DNA of 64,000 nt from Carettochelys insculpta (Eukaryota; Chordata; Testudines; Carettochelyidae). Location of the stretch: the NCBI RefSeq assembly GCF_033958435.1, contig NC_134158.1, forward strand, positions 10,108,337 through 10,172,336, in the 5' to 3' direction. How positions within the stretch are numbered: the stretch's first letter is position 1; each line of letters opens with the position of its first letter. Of this stretch, positions 43,842 through 54,520 are shown piece by piece. A program made the position numbers and the translations under genes. The notes under the pieces were generated by a model that did not search any database, had not been told where the DNA came from, and saw only the letters and a list, made by a program, of their open reading frames with translations.

Positions 43842-45854
43842 AGGAAACCGCTGGCGCGCACAGCGCAGACTTCTCCAGTTTCTTACCACTTGGTAAGAGT
43901 CGGCGGGGGGACGGGCAGGAAAGAGTTTGGGGATTTTTCTGGTTTTTTTTATTGAAAATTGGTAGCTATGATAATTTTAGGGGTTTTTTTCTGTTTTTCT
44001 CTTTCCATTTTATAACCCTTCCCAACCCGTTTAACTAACACACACACACACACGCGCGCGCGCGCTGTTTTTATTGCCAGTGGAAGACAAATCTGGCAAA
44101 AGGGTGGATTTTGCAAAATACAAAAGACATTTTTAGGAAAAGCCCATTTTCCTGCCCCCAGGCCTAGCACCCCCTCCCTGCTGCACCCCGACCCAGCTGC
44201 CCACATCCAGACCGCATAAGGGTCTGCCCCCAATACCCAGCCTGCCCCTCACTGTTGCCCTCAGACAGGGGGAGGTTGGGGTTTCCCTTGCCTGGAGTTG
44301 GGCAGGAGGGTGGCTGGGGGTGGAGGAGGAGGCCCTGCACAGCTTTCACCCCCGAAGCCCCCTCAAGCAGCAGCTGCTCAGCTGGGAGGTCCCTCTTCTG
44401 CTCTAACCCCACGGGAAGCCAGGAGCTGGGAGGGGGCTGCCAGTCCTGTCTCACTGTCCTGCCACTCAGGTGTGGCAGCTCTCGTCTACCCGGGGCAGGG
44501 GATCAGAAAACCCCCTTTTTCCCAGCACCGCCCCCCCCCAAGCACTCGCTCAGCTGAGCAACAGCTCAGAGCTTTTCCCTGGACGTAACCGCACCAGCTC
44601 TGCGAATGACTTTTGCTGGCACCACCCTCTTCAAGTTTGCAAAGGAATGGGTGTGAGCAAAGGACAGCTACTTCCTGCTCCTGCAAGGGTTCCCTCCGCA
44701 ACGCTGCGGCTGTAAATGAGAACGCTCGGTGCCCCGGAGCGGCAGCTGTAAATGAGAACGCTCGGTGCCCCAGAGCGGCGGCTGGGTGTGTGCCATTTTC
44801 CGAAGTGACTTATTCAGACCCCGTCGGAATAAGGAACATGGGGAAGCCCTGCAAGGTAGACCTGGCCTCAAACTCGAAGCAGCTTTCAGACTCGCTGGGG
44901 AGAGAGGTAGCAGGTGCTCTCAGGCAGGGCAGAGATCTCACTCCAGACCTTGTCCCATATAACTCATCACCCGTGGGCACAGCTGAGACCGTTCCTGGGG
45001 CTCACACCCACACGGGGAAGTTGGCAGAAATGGAAGCTCGCGAGTCAGTCCATCCTTTTTAGTATCCAGCAAAATTAGGAATTTAAGCTCCCAGAAGATG
45101 GGCCAATAAAAATATTAACCCGCCCTCCTGGGCTCCCTAATGTGCTGGGACTCAGCCAGCCCTCACTGACGTGACCTGCAGAAAAGCCCAGTATTTCATT
45201 TCCCAGCCTCACCCAAATACCGCCCCTTCCTGGTTCCCACCCCACGTCCCGGCAGTATCGTTTTCAGGGAGATCCCAGCCTGGCGGTTCAGCCGGTTCAG
45301 CTGAGGGACTGAAAACCCCCAGGTAACAGCGCCCCAGGAAGCTGAGGGAAGGAGATAAAATTCAGCGCTGGGTGTTCACACGGGGTTTGAAACAATGCCC
45401 ATGTGGAGACTTTGGCTTGTTCCACCCGAGTTCAGCGGCTTGTGACTGTTGACTCTTCGGGTAATGTTTGTTCAGCAGGACGTGGGTGTGTGTTTCTTCG
45501 CATTTCCCCCTTCCCTTAAACCAACGTCCTGCCCCCGTGCCAGCCCGGGTGCCCATCACGGCCTCCACAGTGGCACCAACCCAATTCGGAGGATCCGCCT
45601 TTGACTTCAGGCCTGGGAGAAGCAAACAGTGGCTGGGTGTGTTAGGAGGCGTCACCACGTACCAGCCTGTGTCCACACTGCACACCACTGCCAGTGGTGG
45701 GGAGGTTCTCCTAGGACCCAGGAGCTCAGTGCAAGAAGGGGGAGACAGCAGGTGCACCCCGTCTCCGTGGGGAACTGGCGTTTTGGGAGGGTGGCTGGAA
45801 CCCACCCAGCTGCAACTTACTCCGGGTGCTCCAGGTTAATGCTCATTTCTTGGA
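43842..45854. other. Spacer between promoter modules A and B
   Basis: It holds a (CA)n(CG)n tract near 44,038-44,065 (Z-DNA prone), a 39-bp perfect-looking duplication at 44,704-44,785 (GCTGTAAATGAGAACGCTCG), and unique sequence. No exon resembling either coiled-coil gene was found. Confidence 0.5.
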
Positions 45855-46030
45855 CGTGTGATCAAAGGGGCTTTCCCACCTGTCAGCTCATTGCACGCTG
45901 GGATTTCAGGAGCCAGCTCAGGTCACGCTGAGACGCGAACACACCCCTCAGAAGAGGCCAGTATAAATGCCACCGCAGCTCGGCACCAGGCTGGCTTCCA
46001 GGCGGGAGGAGGCCTGAAGCAGATGGAGAG
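45855..46030 (+). promoter_or_regulatory. Promoter/first-exon module B with TATA box
   Basis: TGTGATCAAAGGGG, then ATTGCACGCTGGGATTTCA (45,890-45,908), TATA box GTATAAATGCC (45,961-45,971), CGGCACCAGGCTGG and the donor ATGGAGAG|GTAAGTGG (GT at 46,031). Order and spacing match modules A and C, but the sequence is more diverged. It could start an alternative 5' exon for the gene at 47.92 kb. Confidence 0.6.
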
Positions 46031-46869
46031 GTAAGTGGTAGTGCTGGTGGGCGCCGGGGAGGGAAGGATTGTAAATCGTGTACAATTCTAGCAGGGTGCT
46101 CGGGGCTAGGCTGCCCCGCAGAGGCGCTGTCCAGGGTCTAACGCAGGGCGGTGGTGAGCGCTGGGCGATTCTGGGCTAGATGATCCCATTGGTTTGATGC
46201 TGAGAGGGAGAAGGGGCAGGACAGGCTTTGATCTGGGGCGGCAGGGGATGGACGTGTTTCTCCTGAGCCAGAGCTGGCCGGACTCGGTACAGGGAGGCAG
46301 CCGGGCTTGCGGGTGAGACAGACTTGGTTCTGGAGGGACAATTCGCCCACAGCCCACTGGGGCCAGGAGGGTCATTCCGAGCTCCCCTGGGGTCGGTGCG
46401 GTGGGCCCAGTCCTGCACTGGGGCAATTCAAATCAGACCCTGTCGCAGACTCTGCTGGGTCCTGGGTGAGCACTGGATGCACCTCAGGGCCGCTGAGATC
46501 AGGAGGTGACCTCGACGCCGCTGCCTTTGGCGGAGTTGCGCATCCAGTCCTCCTTCGGACTCCCCTTTGCGCCGCATTTCCTGGCTTTGTAAGGCACCGA
46601 CGATCCTGTGCGCAGAAGGGAGCAGCGGTCAGAGTAACTGCTGCCCTGCGCAACGCTGCCTTGGGTGGGAACTCAGCCCTCCATGGAGCGCGTAACGGGG
46701 GGCAGGCAATCGAGAGATCTTCTCTCCATGGCCATGGTCCATCCCCTGCCACCCCAGATCAAATCCAGGTGCCCTGTCCCGCCCCTTCTCTCCCTCGTGT
46801 TCACTGGATTGCAAACCCAGAGGTGGGCTGGGGGGGGTTGTCGAACTGACTGGGAGAGACCCTGCCAAG

Positions 46870-47284
46870 ATGTAATTCCATTGCTGGCTCTACGACCAGC
46901 AGCTTTAAGCCTCTGGAAGAGGAAGGGCCGGTAGTGGCGAGGCTGGAGGGAGAATGTAGAAACGGGGAAGTCTCATCCAGAGATCCGTGCCAGGACTCCT
47001 GGGTTCTCGGGGGGCAGAACCCTGGCCCCAGCTGGAAGTAGAGCGCAGGGTGGCGGGAAGGTGCCACCCAGCTGGAATTCGCCCAGGGGCGTGGAGGGTG
47101 TGTGCCCCATGCACCGGACAGGTGATCGAACATGTTTCTCATTGCACACTGGGATTTCACGCACAGCCTCTGACACGCCAGCGGGCAGCGCCCTCCTGCA
47201 GCAGAGCCCTGTAAATACCCCCGACGTGGCACCGGGCGCGTGACCGACGGGACGAGGTTCGACGTGGACGGAAGGTAGGAGCGG
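46870..47284 (+). promoter_or_regulatory. Promoter/first-exon module C, nearest to the coiled-coil gene
   Basis: It contains GGTGATCGAACATGTTTCTC, ATTGCACACTGGGATTTCA (47,141-47,159), TATA-like CTGTAAATAC (47,209-47,218) and the donor ACGGAAG|GTAGGAG (exon ends 47,274). The 3' part after the TATA-like box would be a short non-coding exon 1. GGGATTTCA resembles an NF-kappaB half-consensus and ATTGCAC a C/EBP half-site, so inducible myeloid or epithelial expression is a reasonable inference, not a demonstration. Confidence 0.65.
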
Positions 47285-47919
47285 GGAAAAGTCATTCGCG
47301 TGGGGACGGTCTGTGGTCTGTGCTCGCCGGGGCCGTCACTGGGCACTGCTCGCGCCGATGGGCAAACAGCAGTGTTTCAGTGCGTGTGTGCTGGGGCTGG
47401 GGAGAGCCCAGGGAAGAGCTGGAGAGACTGTGCCAGGCCGGGCTGCGGCCAGAGAGACGGGAAGCGATGGACCACGAGTCCAGTCCAGGGCAGCAGAGAG
47501 GAGTCGAGCTGTACCCACTGCTCTGACCGGGGCAGCAGGGGCCCGGAGCACACAGCACCGGCAGGGTCAGAGCAGGCTCTGGGAGAACAGCCAGATTCGG
47601 GATGATGCAATTCAACTCTCACACCCTCAGCTCAGTTCTAACACCCAGAGCAGGCCCAGCGAAGTCAGCGGGGTCCCTGGAGCCACCCCAGGGTCTCCTG
47701 GCGGCGCAACCCTGCGTTTGTGGCATTTGAACAGTCAGACGGGGGAAAGGCACCGCCCTCACAAGGAACCAGTTCCTTCCACAGTACTTTTCTGTGCCAG
47801 AATTGAGACTTCCTGGTGGGGGGGAAGCCCTTGCGGCGTGGCCCACGGTCGGGTGGTCCAGCGTGAGAAAGGACGTTCTTCTCCTGTCCGGGGCACTGAA
47901 AGTTCTCCCCTTCCCGCAG

Positions 47920-48406
47920 ATCCCACCACCCTTGTTCCCTGCCTTGCTCAGCATGGCCTTTTTAACTCCCGACCTGCAACGTGGGATTGCTAAAGGCCTG
48001 GAGCATCTGGTATCTCTGGCCAGGAACATGAGCTCTTCCAGCGAGACCCCGGGTGTGCACAGACGGGTTCAGGAAGATGCCCGCAGTGCCTTGAAGGAAA
48101 TGACAGCAGTGAACAGCCAGCTGGAAAAGCAGCAGCGCACCATGGATTCCCAGGCCGTGGAGGTGGCGGAGAAGAGCTCGACGCTGCGTAAGGAAAAGCA
48201 CGAAAGAGAACTGAGCCAGGACCTCTCCCGTATAGAGCTGCAATACCACGAGAGCACCAAGGAACACGCCGAGACAATACACGGCACAGCCAAGAGTCAG
48301 CTGGAAGAGCTCACGAAGATGCAGAAGAAGGCGAGACGAGAGGTGGGGTGGAATAAAATCGCCAGAAATATCGCCCTGGCGTTCCTGCCTTTCTCCAGTC
48401 TCATGG
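47920..48406 (+). CDS. Coiled-coil gene, exon 2 (33 nt 5' UTR plus residues 1-151)
   Basis: The acceptor CTTCCCGCAG ends at 47,919 and the donor GT is at 48,407. It encodes the N-terminal region, the first coiled coil and the first limb of the hydrophobic hairpin. Confidence 0.82.
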
Positions 48407-50324
48407 GTAGGTCTCGACCAAGCCCTGCCCTCCCACGGGGTGGCAGCGGCTTCCTCACGAGCCAGCTGTGCCCTCCGCTCAGAGCCAGCTGCGGCCCTTT
48501 GGAAAGAGGGGCTCTGGCGGGCGGGGAATGGGGCACGCGGCCTTTCCTTTGTACCGTCAGCTGCTTTGGATGTACCCTTTTCTGCTGCTACCTCCGCTCT
48601 CGCTTGCAATCTCCGTGGAGGCCAAGGGCTGAGCAGGTCATGGAGACTGAGCTCCTGGCAGTCTCCGAGCGGGGAACCCCTGGTCGGGGCGGCGCATTGG
48701 GGTGCAGGAGGAAAGAGGGGGCTGTTGGGATGCGGAGGGTGAGATATCGGCCCACTGAGGCACTCAGCCGCCCGTCCCCGGTTCTATAACCGGGAGCCTC
48801 CGGTGCGTGAGCGGAGGTCTGATCTTTCGCTTGTGAAAACGTCCCACGCCAGCACAGCAATGCGCTGGTCTTCAAACCCAGCCCAGAGGGTTTTGATTTG
48901 CCTGCAGAGCGTCAGAACTGGGGCTGAAGTACTTTGATGTGACCTGCCAGGGCAGGGCTTCCTGGGAGTTCGGGGCCAGGCGCTACCGTTCACATCTTCG
49001 GGCTGCTCAGGCAACCTCTGCCCCCGACCCGTCTCTTCCTTTAGGGAGGGGCGGGGAAGTTCTCCGCACACGGGAGATCGGTTCCGGCCATGGTGCCTGG
49101 CCAGAGGCGGGAATAGAAACACAGCTCCCCTGCGGCAAGGCAAACCCCACTTCTGGCCGAGAGGTGTCCGGCTGTGGCTGAAATGGTTTGACGGTGAAAT
49201 GAGATTTTCTGTGGCAAGCAGAGACTTTTTGAATACAATCATTTTGCAGAAGTCATTGCACAGAAAGAGGTAGAGAAATTAGAGGGGGTCCAGAAAAGAG
49301 CGACAAGAATCTATCAAAGGTCTAGAGAACGTGGCCTATGAAGAAAGGCTGAAAGAATTGGGCTTGTTTAGTTTGGAAAAAAGAAGATTGAGGGCGGACA
49401 TGACAGCGGTTTTCAGGTATCTAAAAGGGTGTCATAAAGAGGAGGGAGAAAACTTTGTTCTTTTTGGCCTCTGAGGATGGAACAAGAGGCAATGGGCTTA
49501 AACTGCAGCAAGGGAGGTTTAGGTTGGACATTAGGAAAAAGTTCCTAACTGTCAGGTGGTCAAACACTGGAATAAATTGCCTGGGGAGGTTGTGGAATCT
49601 CCATCGCTGGAGATATTTAAGACCAGGTTAGACAGATGTCCGTCAGGGATGGTTTAGACAGTACTTGGTCCTGCCATTGGGGCAGGGGGCTGGACTCGAT
49701 GGCCTCTCGAGGTCCCTTCCGGTCCTAGTGTTCTATGATTTAGAGAAGATCCCAATTTTCTCTCAGAAATGGATTTTCTTTTAACCTGTCGCCACGGTGG
49801 CCTGTAAGAACGCCCCTTTCGTTTCAGCTGGGATCATGACTGCCGTTTTCCAGGCCTCCCTGTACACTGCTCAGAGGGCAGAACAGGAGCTGCAAACCGC
49901 CGTCGACTTCTACAAAACCAAAGTCTGCGAGTACGAACAAAACATCCGCAAATGCGACCTTGAGAAGGAAAAAACTGAGCAGAGCGTCAAGGCTGATGAG
50001 ACGAGAATACGCGAGATCGAGGAGGAACTTTCACGACTGCAGGCGAACTGGAGCGAAGAGCAGGATTTGTTTCTCTGCTTCCTGGGCCTGCTGCTCACAG
50101 AGCTACAGGCCCTCCCACGCCAGCTGGAGGAAGAGGGTTGCTGGGAAGATGCCTGGACGACTCTGGAAACGGTGGCGGTTGAGAAGCTGGAAGGGGGCGA
50201 GGGGCTGTTGAGCTTCTGGGCTGATACCACGAGGGACAATGGAAAGAAAATACAGGACCTTGTCAGGGAACTCGGCGAAATCCTCCACTCCAGGGCGAAG
50301 GGAGCCAGGATCGCTCAGAGCTGA
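47953..50324 (+). CDS. Unrecognised 316-aa coiled-coil protein with central hydrophobic hairpin (exons 47953-48406, 49828-50324)
   Basis: Two coding exons (454 + 497 bp) join in phase 1 over GT-AG borders (donor GG|GTAGGT; acceptor TTTCGTTTCAG). The start ATG at 47,953 has a strong Kozak (AGCATGG), 33 nt after an acceptor at 47,919. An in-frame ATG at 47,794 lies in the preceding intron and was rejected. No signal peptide is seen. Residues about 41-128 form a long charged helix ([21 protein letters not shown]). Residues 133-164 are hydrophobic (exon-1 side [10 protein letters not shown]; exon-2 side [10 protein letters not shown]), with the intron between the two limbs. Residues about 165-226 form a second coiled coil ([22 protein letters not shown]). 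The C-terminus is helical and starts with [10 protein letters not shown] (232-241). An AATAAA follows at 50,509. The helix-hydrophobic hairpin-helix plan resembles ClyA/Hbl-type helical membrane proteins in topology only. No homologue is recognised; a cytosolic coiled-coil protein is the alternative. Confidence 0.85.
49270..49742 (+). mobile_element. CR1 LINE 3' fragment in intron of the coiled-coil gene
   Basis: Typical turtle CR1 end: GGGGTCCAGAAAAGAGCGAC, GAAAGGCTGAAAGAATTGGG, GGTTTAGGTTGGACATTAGG, GGGCTGGACTCGATGGCC and TAGTGTTCTATGATT. It is inserted in the same orientation as the gene. Confidence 0.93.
49828..50324 (+). CDS. Coiled-coil gene, last coding exon (residues 152-316)
   Basis: The acceptor GTTTCAG ends at 49,827 and the stop TGA is at 50,322-50,324. 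It encodes the second limb of the hairpin, the second coiled coil and the helical C-terminus, ending KGARIAQS. Confidence 0.85.
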
Positions 50325-50508
50325 GCTGCATCCAGTGCAGAGCAGCGGAGGAGAATGTGCCTTGCCGGGGGTCTGGTTCTGACCCCACGTACGTGGGTTT
50401 ACCGGGGTGACATAGAGCAGGGGCAGGCGGCTGGTGGCGCTAGGAAAACTCTTCTCCCCGAGGTTAGGAGGCCTTAAATAGAAGGGCGAATGTAACACAG
50501 AAGTTCTG

Positions 50509-50514
50509 AATAAA
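50509..50514 (+). terminator. Poly(A) signal of the 316-aa coiled-coil gene
   Basis: AATAAA lies 185 bp after the stop codon, within GTTCTGAATAAAAATGATG, followed by a GT-rich stretch (GATGTTGGG). It closes a compact gene of about 3.3 kb from module C. Confidence 0.75.
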
Positions 50515-50539
50515 AATGATGTTGGGTCCCGGCGACCCC

Positions 50540-53390
50540 GGCCTGCCTTGCCGTTTCTCCCGTCAGCCGTCCGCTCCAGGAACAGCCAGGTGGGCAGGAA
50601 GGGCTGGACGACACCGGCTCGTTACGAGCAGGGCTGGCGGGGGGCACCCATCGTCAGGGGGAATTATTCAGTGATGAGGGCCAGGCTGCCCTGCCAAGGG
50701 GCCTAGACCCCAGGGATGGGGGCTTCTCTGAACCACGTCTTTTAACCCCTCCAGAAACATGAGTTTCCCGAGCCCCCCCAGAAAGCGAATACCTATTCTG
50801 GGGCAGGGTGGGGGGGGGCGGGGCGGGGCTCTCACACCCCACATGCCGGGGCAGGGCCCCGTCTTACTCAGCATGCAGGGAGCCTGGGGGGGGCCTGGTG
50901 GCCATCTCTGGGGCCTCGCCTCTGTGCGGACACCGAGCTCTGCCTCCTCCCGTCTGTGCCCACCTCTTAGCTAACCCCTGCTCCCCACACTGCCCCGGCA
51001 GCCCAGCCCGGCCCGGCCCCCAGCGTCAGCTGCTCTCTGGCAGCAGGCAGGGCTCTGAGCACTGGACCACTCAGACACGCTGGACCATGTCGGGGGTCTA
51101 TGACACACAGCACAGAGAAGACTCGGCCGAGGGCTTTATGGCCACTTTCCTGGGAGTTCGAGCCCAGGCCCTGTGGCTGTTCCCAGGCAATCTGAGGGCC
51201 CAATGCTCACAGGAACCCGCTGCTGAGCCGGCAACACGCGGCTGCGGAGGGACCCAGAGACCCCGTGCCCAGAGGGAGGAGCATGGGGGGTGGGGGCCCA
51301 CCAGGGAGTCCCAGGCATTGGGCTAAAGTGGGAGAGGGGGCGGTAGGGTGGGGGGTGCCTGGCTCTGGGGGAAGGAAGGGGATTGGGTTGGGGGGACTGG
51401 GGGGTGCCTGGCTGTGGGGGAGGGGGGGCTGGGGGTGCCTGGCTGTCGGGGGGCACTGGGGATGCCTGGCTCTGGAGGAGGGGAGGGGAGGGGAGAGGGA
51501 GCGCCTCGAGCTAGGTAGTACACATGTATTTCTCTCCCTGGCCGGGTGTTACAGAAATCCCAGGACACGAGCCACTCCATGCGCTGTGGCTGTGCCTGTG
51601 GCTGGAGCGAGGGGATGGGAGAACACAGGCCCCGTGCCTGGCACTCCCGGCTGCTCACTGCTCGGCGTCCCTGCTCAAGGGGATCCAGCCAGCAGATGCT
51701 GACCTGGGCTGCGCTGGGCCGGGGCCGCAGAGGCAGAACTCGGCGTACAGAGCCCCACGCTGCGCCGGCAGAAAGCACCGTCAGCCAAGCAGAGCCGCCC
51801 CGATTCCCACCGGCCGGCGCCCGGGCCCCTGAGCGCCCTGGAGCTGCGCTAGCTTATGCCGCGGCTTGGAAGCCTGGAAGGGACGGCTGAGCCCCTTGTC
51901 TGGCGGTAAGTGGCCTGGCTTTCCGCCATCTGGCCAAGCGTGGGTCCCCTGGTGCTCACATCTCCTGCTCCTGCTTCCGCTGGCCCGGAACGAGTCCGAC
52001 TCAGAGGCTGAAGCCTCTGCCGCCGGGCACCACGGAGGGGCCGTGCCTCCTGGCACCTGGGTGGGAATGGCGCAGCCCCGGGGCGGAGGGGAGATGGAGC
52101 TCCCCGGTACTGTCCAGCTGTGACTGTGGGGTGGACTCGGCCTCCGGACAGGAGGCCAGGCGGGGTCGGCAGGACGCTGGTGGTTCCGGGTGCCCGTGCC
52201 CGGGCCTCAGCAGGAGCCTGCGCCTCTCGTGTCTTTTCCTTTCGCGAGGCTCCGGGACCGGGATCTGGACCTCCTCGGGCCCTGCAGGGCCGGTGACGGT
52301 GCTGAGGCGCCTCCTCCTTCGACGGTGACTCCGCCACGGCGACGGTCAGCGGCTGACCTCCGTCCTTCGGTGTCCTGGGCTGGAATGGCACAGGCTGGAC
52401 AGGTGAGGATTGCTCTGGGCCCTACGTTTGCTGCCGTCGGCACAGGCTTTAAAGCTTGGTGGCAGCCATTTGCCCTGGCCCTGAGGCCTGCCGGGCGAGG
52501 AAGCAGGGCTGCCAAGAGCAGTGAGTAATGACCCGCTATCTCACTCAGCACAGCAAGGCCGTTTCCACCGCACAGATTAAATCTGGACACACCCGAAACA
52601 CCTTTACTCCTGTAAGCGAGGGGCATTCCGGCCAACCCGCACCGGCGGCAAGGGGGAGCCAAGTTGGGGGCACAGGTCAGCAGTGAGAGCAGGACCCCGG
52701 CCAGCTCAGAGGGGAGTTTTCACACCCTGGGGGGGGATGAGGTAGCGTCTTCGCACCCCTTTGCAGTGGGGGGAATTGGAGGGGGCCTATGGACGAGGCG
52801 CCCGGGGCCACCTCATCCAGCGACGAGGACGATGAAGCTCGGAGGGGCAGGGCTCTGAGCTGAGCCGACTTGCTGGACAGGCTCCTGATCCCTGTGGACT
52901 GGGGGGGGGCCTAGGCAGGGCAGCGTCTGGACACTCAGCGCCCTGTGATCCCCCGGGAAATCGGGAGCGGGGTGGTGTGGAAGTCACCGAAGGCAGTGAT
53001 GGGAGCTGGGCCCCTGCTAGCCCTGTCAGAGATCCGGCCGAGGGTCCGTCTGTCCTACGCCCGGTGGGGCCGAGCGACACGGCAGAGACAGGCCTGTGGT
53101 AGGGCCGGCGCGGGAAGGCGGAGGGATTGGCCCCTGCAGAGTCCAGGGGAAGAGAAGTTGTTCCAATGCCCCCGCAGCCGGTGGGAAGCAACACGGGAAG
53201 GGGCCGGGCGGGAGTGGTGCTTAAGGGCGCCCATATCGGCGCCGCTCCAGGGGTGCCACCGTCAACCCTGACGGGAGCGAACGGGGAGCAAATGGCCGAT
53301 GCTCCTGCATGTGACGCGCCCACCCCTGATTGCGACTGACGTGACCGAGCCCCTGAAGAGCCTCAAATTCCCTCCCAAAGCCTGTGCATC
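50540..53390. other. GC-rich unique sequence, no gene recognised
   Basis: It has a G-rich short tandem at about 51,330-51,480 (GGGGGTGCCTGGCTGTGGGG). Splice-like sites occur (CCGGGTGTTACAG before 51,554; TGGCG|GTAAGTGG near 51,905), but the ORFs between them show no conserved peptide. Confidence 0.45.
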
Positions 53391-53399
53391 GGCACCCCG

Positions 53400-54270
53400 C
53401 CTGCACCCAGACTCCCCCGCAGAGCCGGCCCCCAGCACCCCAGCCCCGAACCCCCTCCGAGATCCAGCCTGCCTCCTCCAGTCCAGAGCCGGCCCCCAGC
53501 ACCCCAGCCCCGAACCCCCTCCGAGATCCTGCCTGCCTCCTCCAGTCCAGAGCCGGCCCCCAGCACCCCAGCCCCGAACCCCTCCGAGATCCAGCCTGCC
53601 TCCTCCAGTCCAGAGCCAGCCCCCCAGCCCCGAACCCCCTCTGAGATCCAGCCTGCCTCCTCCAGTCCAGAGCCGGCCCCCAGCACCCCAGCCCCGAACC
53701 CCCTCCGAGATCCTGCCTGCCTCCTCCAGTCCAGAGCCAGCCCCCCAGCCCCGAACCCCCTCCGAGATCCAGCCTGCCTCCTCCAGTCCAGAGCCGGCCC
53801 CCAGCCCCCCAGCCCCGAACCCCCTCCGAGATCCTGCCTGCCTCCTCCAGTCCAGAGCCAGCCCCCCAGCCCCGAACCCCCTCTGAGATCCTGCCTGCCT
53901 CCTCCAGTCCAGAGCCGGCCCCCAGCCCCCCCAGCCCCGAACCCCCTCCGAGATCCTGCCTGCCTCCTCCAGTCCAGAGCCAGCCCCCCAGCCCCGAACC
54001 CCCTCCGAGATCCTGCCTGCCTTCTCCAGTCCAGAGCCAGCCCCCCAGCCCTGAACCCCCTCCGAGATCCTGCCTGCCTCCTCCAGTCCAGAGCCGGCCC
54101 CCAGCCCCCCAGCCCCGAACCCCCTCCGAGATCCTGCCTGCCTCCTCCAGTCCAGAGCCAGCCCCCAGCACCCCAGCCCTGAACCCCCTCCAAGATCCTG
54201 CCTCCTCCAGTCCAGAGCCAGCCCCCCAGCCCCGAACCCCCTCCGAGATCCAGCCTCCCTGCTCCAGTCC
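53400..54270. repeat. 63/54-bp minisatellite, about 14-15 copies
   Basis: Units carry CCCGAACCCCCTCCGAGATC, CTGCCTGCCTCCTCCAGTCC and AGAGCCGGCCCCCAGC. Two length classes alternate: the longer has CCCAGCACCCCAGC or CCCAGCCCCCCAGC, the shorter AGCCAGCCCCCCAGC. Long minus-strand ORFs arise because no frame has stops; they are not genes. Confidence 0.92.
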
Positions 54271-54419
54271 AGAGCCAGCACCCTGCACCCAAAGTCCCTC
54301 CCCAAGCCCACACCTCTTTCTCACCCACATTCCCTCTCGCAGCCCGGGCCACGTGGGGGTGGGGGTGGAAGGGAGCTTGAACAGGGGAGGGGTTTGAGCT
54401 CTGGCCACCAGCCAGATGT

Positions 54420-54520
54420 TTGCAGCCCCGCCTGAGACTCCCCCAAGGTCATTTGCACCTCTATTTATGCTGCGTCCCGTCTCACCAGAGACCAGGTCTG
54501 ACTCCCAGCCGCATCCGAAG
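54420..54520 (+). promoter_or_regulatory. Candidate promoter and first exon (TATA-like at 54461, donor at 54521)
   Basis: GGTCATTTGCACC, then CTATTTATGC (54,461-54,470), and 50 bp later the donor GCATCCGAAG|GTGAGGAAC. The layout (TTGCAC word, TATA-like box, short exon ending in GAAG) recalls modules A-C, but sequence identity is not evident. It could be an upstream start for the gene at 62.8 kb. Confidence 0.3.

Noticed and set aside
43842..46869. A third coiled-coil gene copy between promoter modules
   Set aside because: Translation in three plus frames shows no helix-rich peptide like those at 47.95 or 62.9 kb.
47794..47952. N-terminal extension of the coiled-coil protein from an upstream in-frame ATG
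   Set aside because: A strong acceptor at 47,919 places this stretch in an intron or UTR, and the peptide has no helical character, unlike the part from 47,953.
47953..50324. Apolipoprotein L or interferon-inducible GTPase family member
   Set aside because: No P-loop, no signal peptide and no family motif is visible. Only the general helical/hydrophobic layout is shared, which is not enough for a name.
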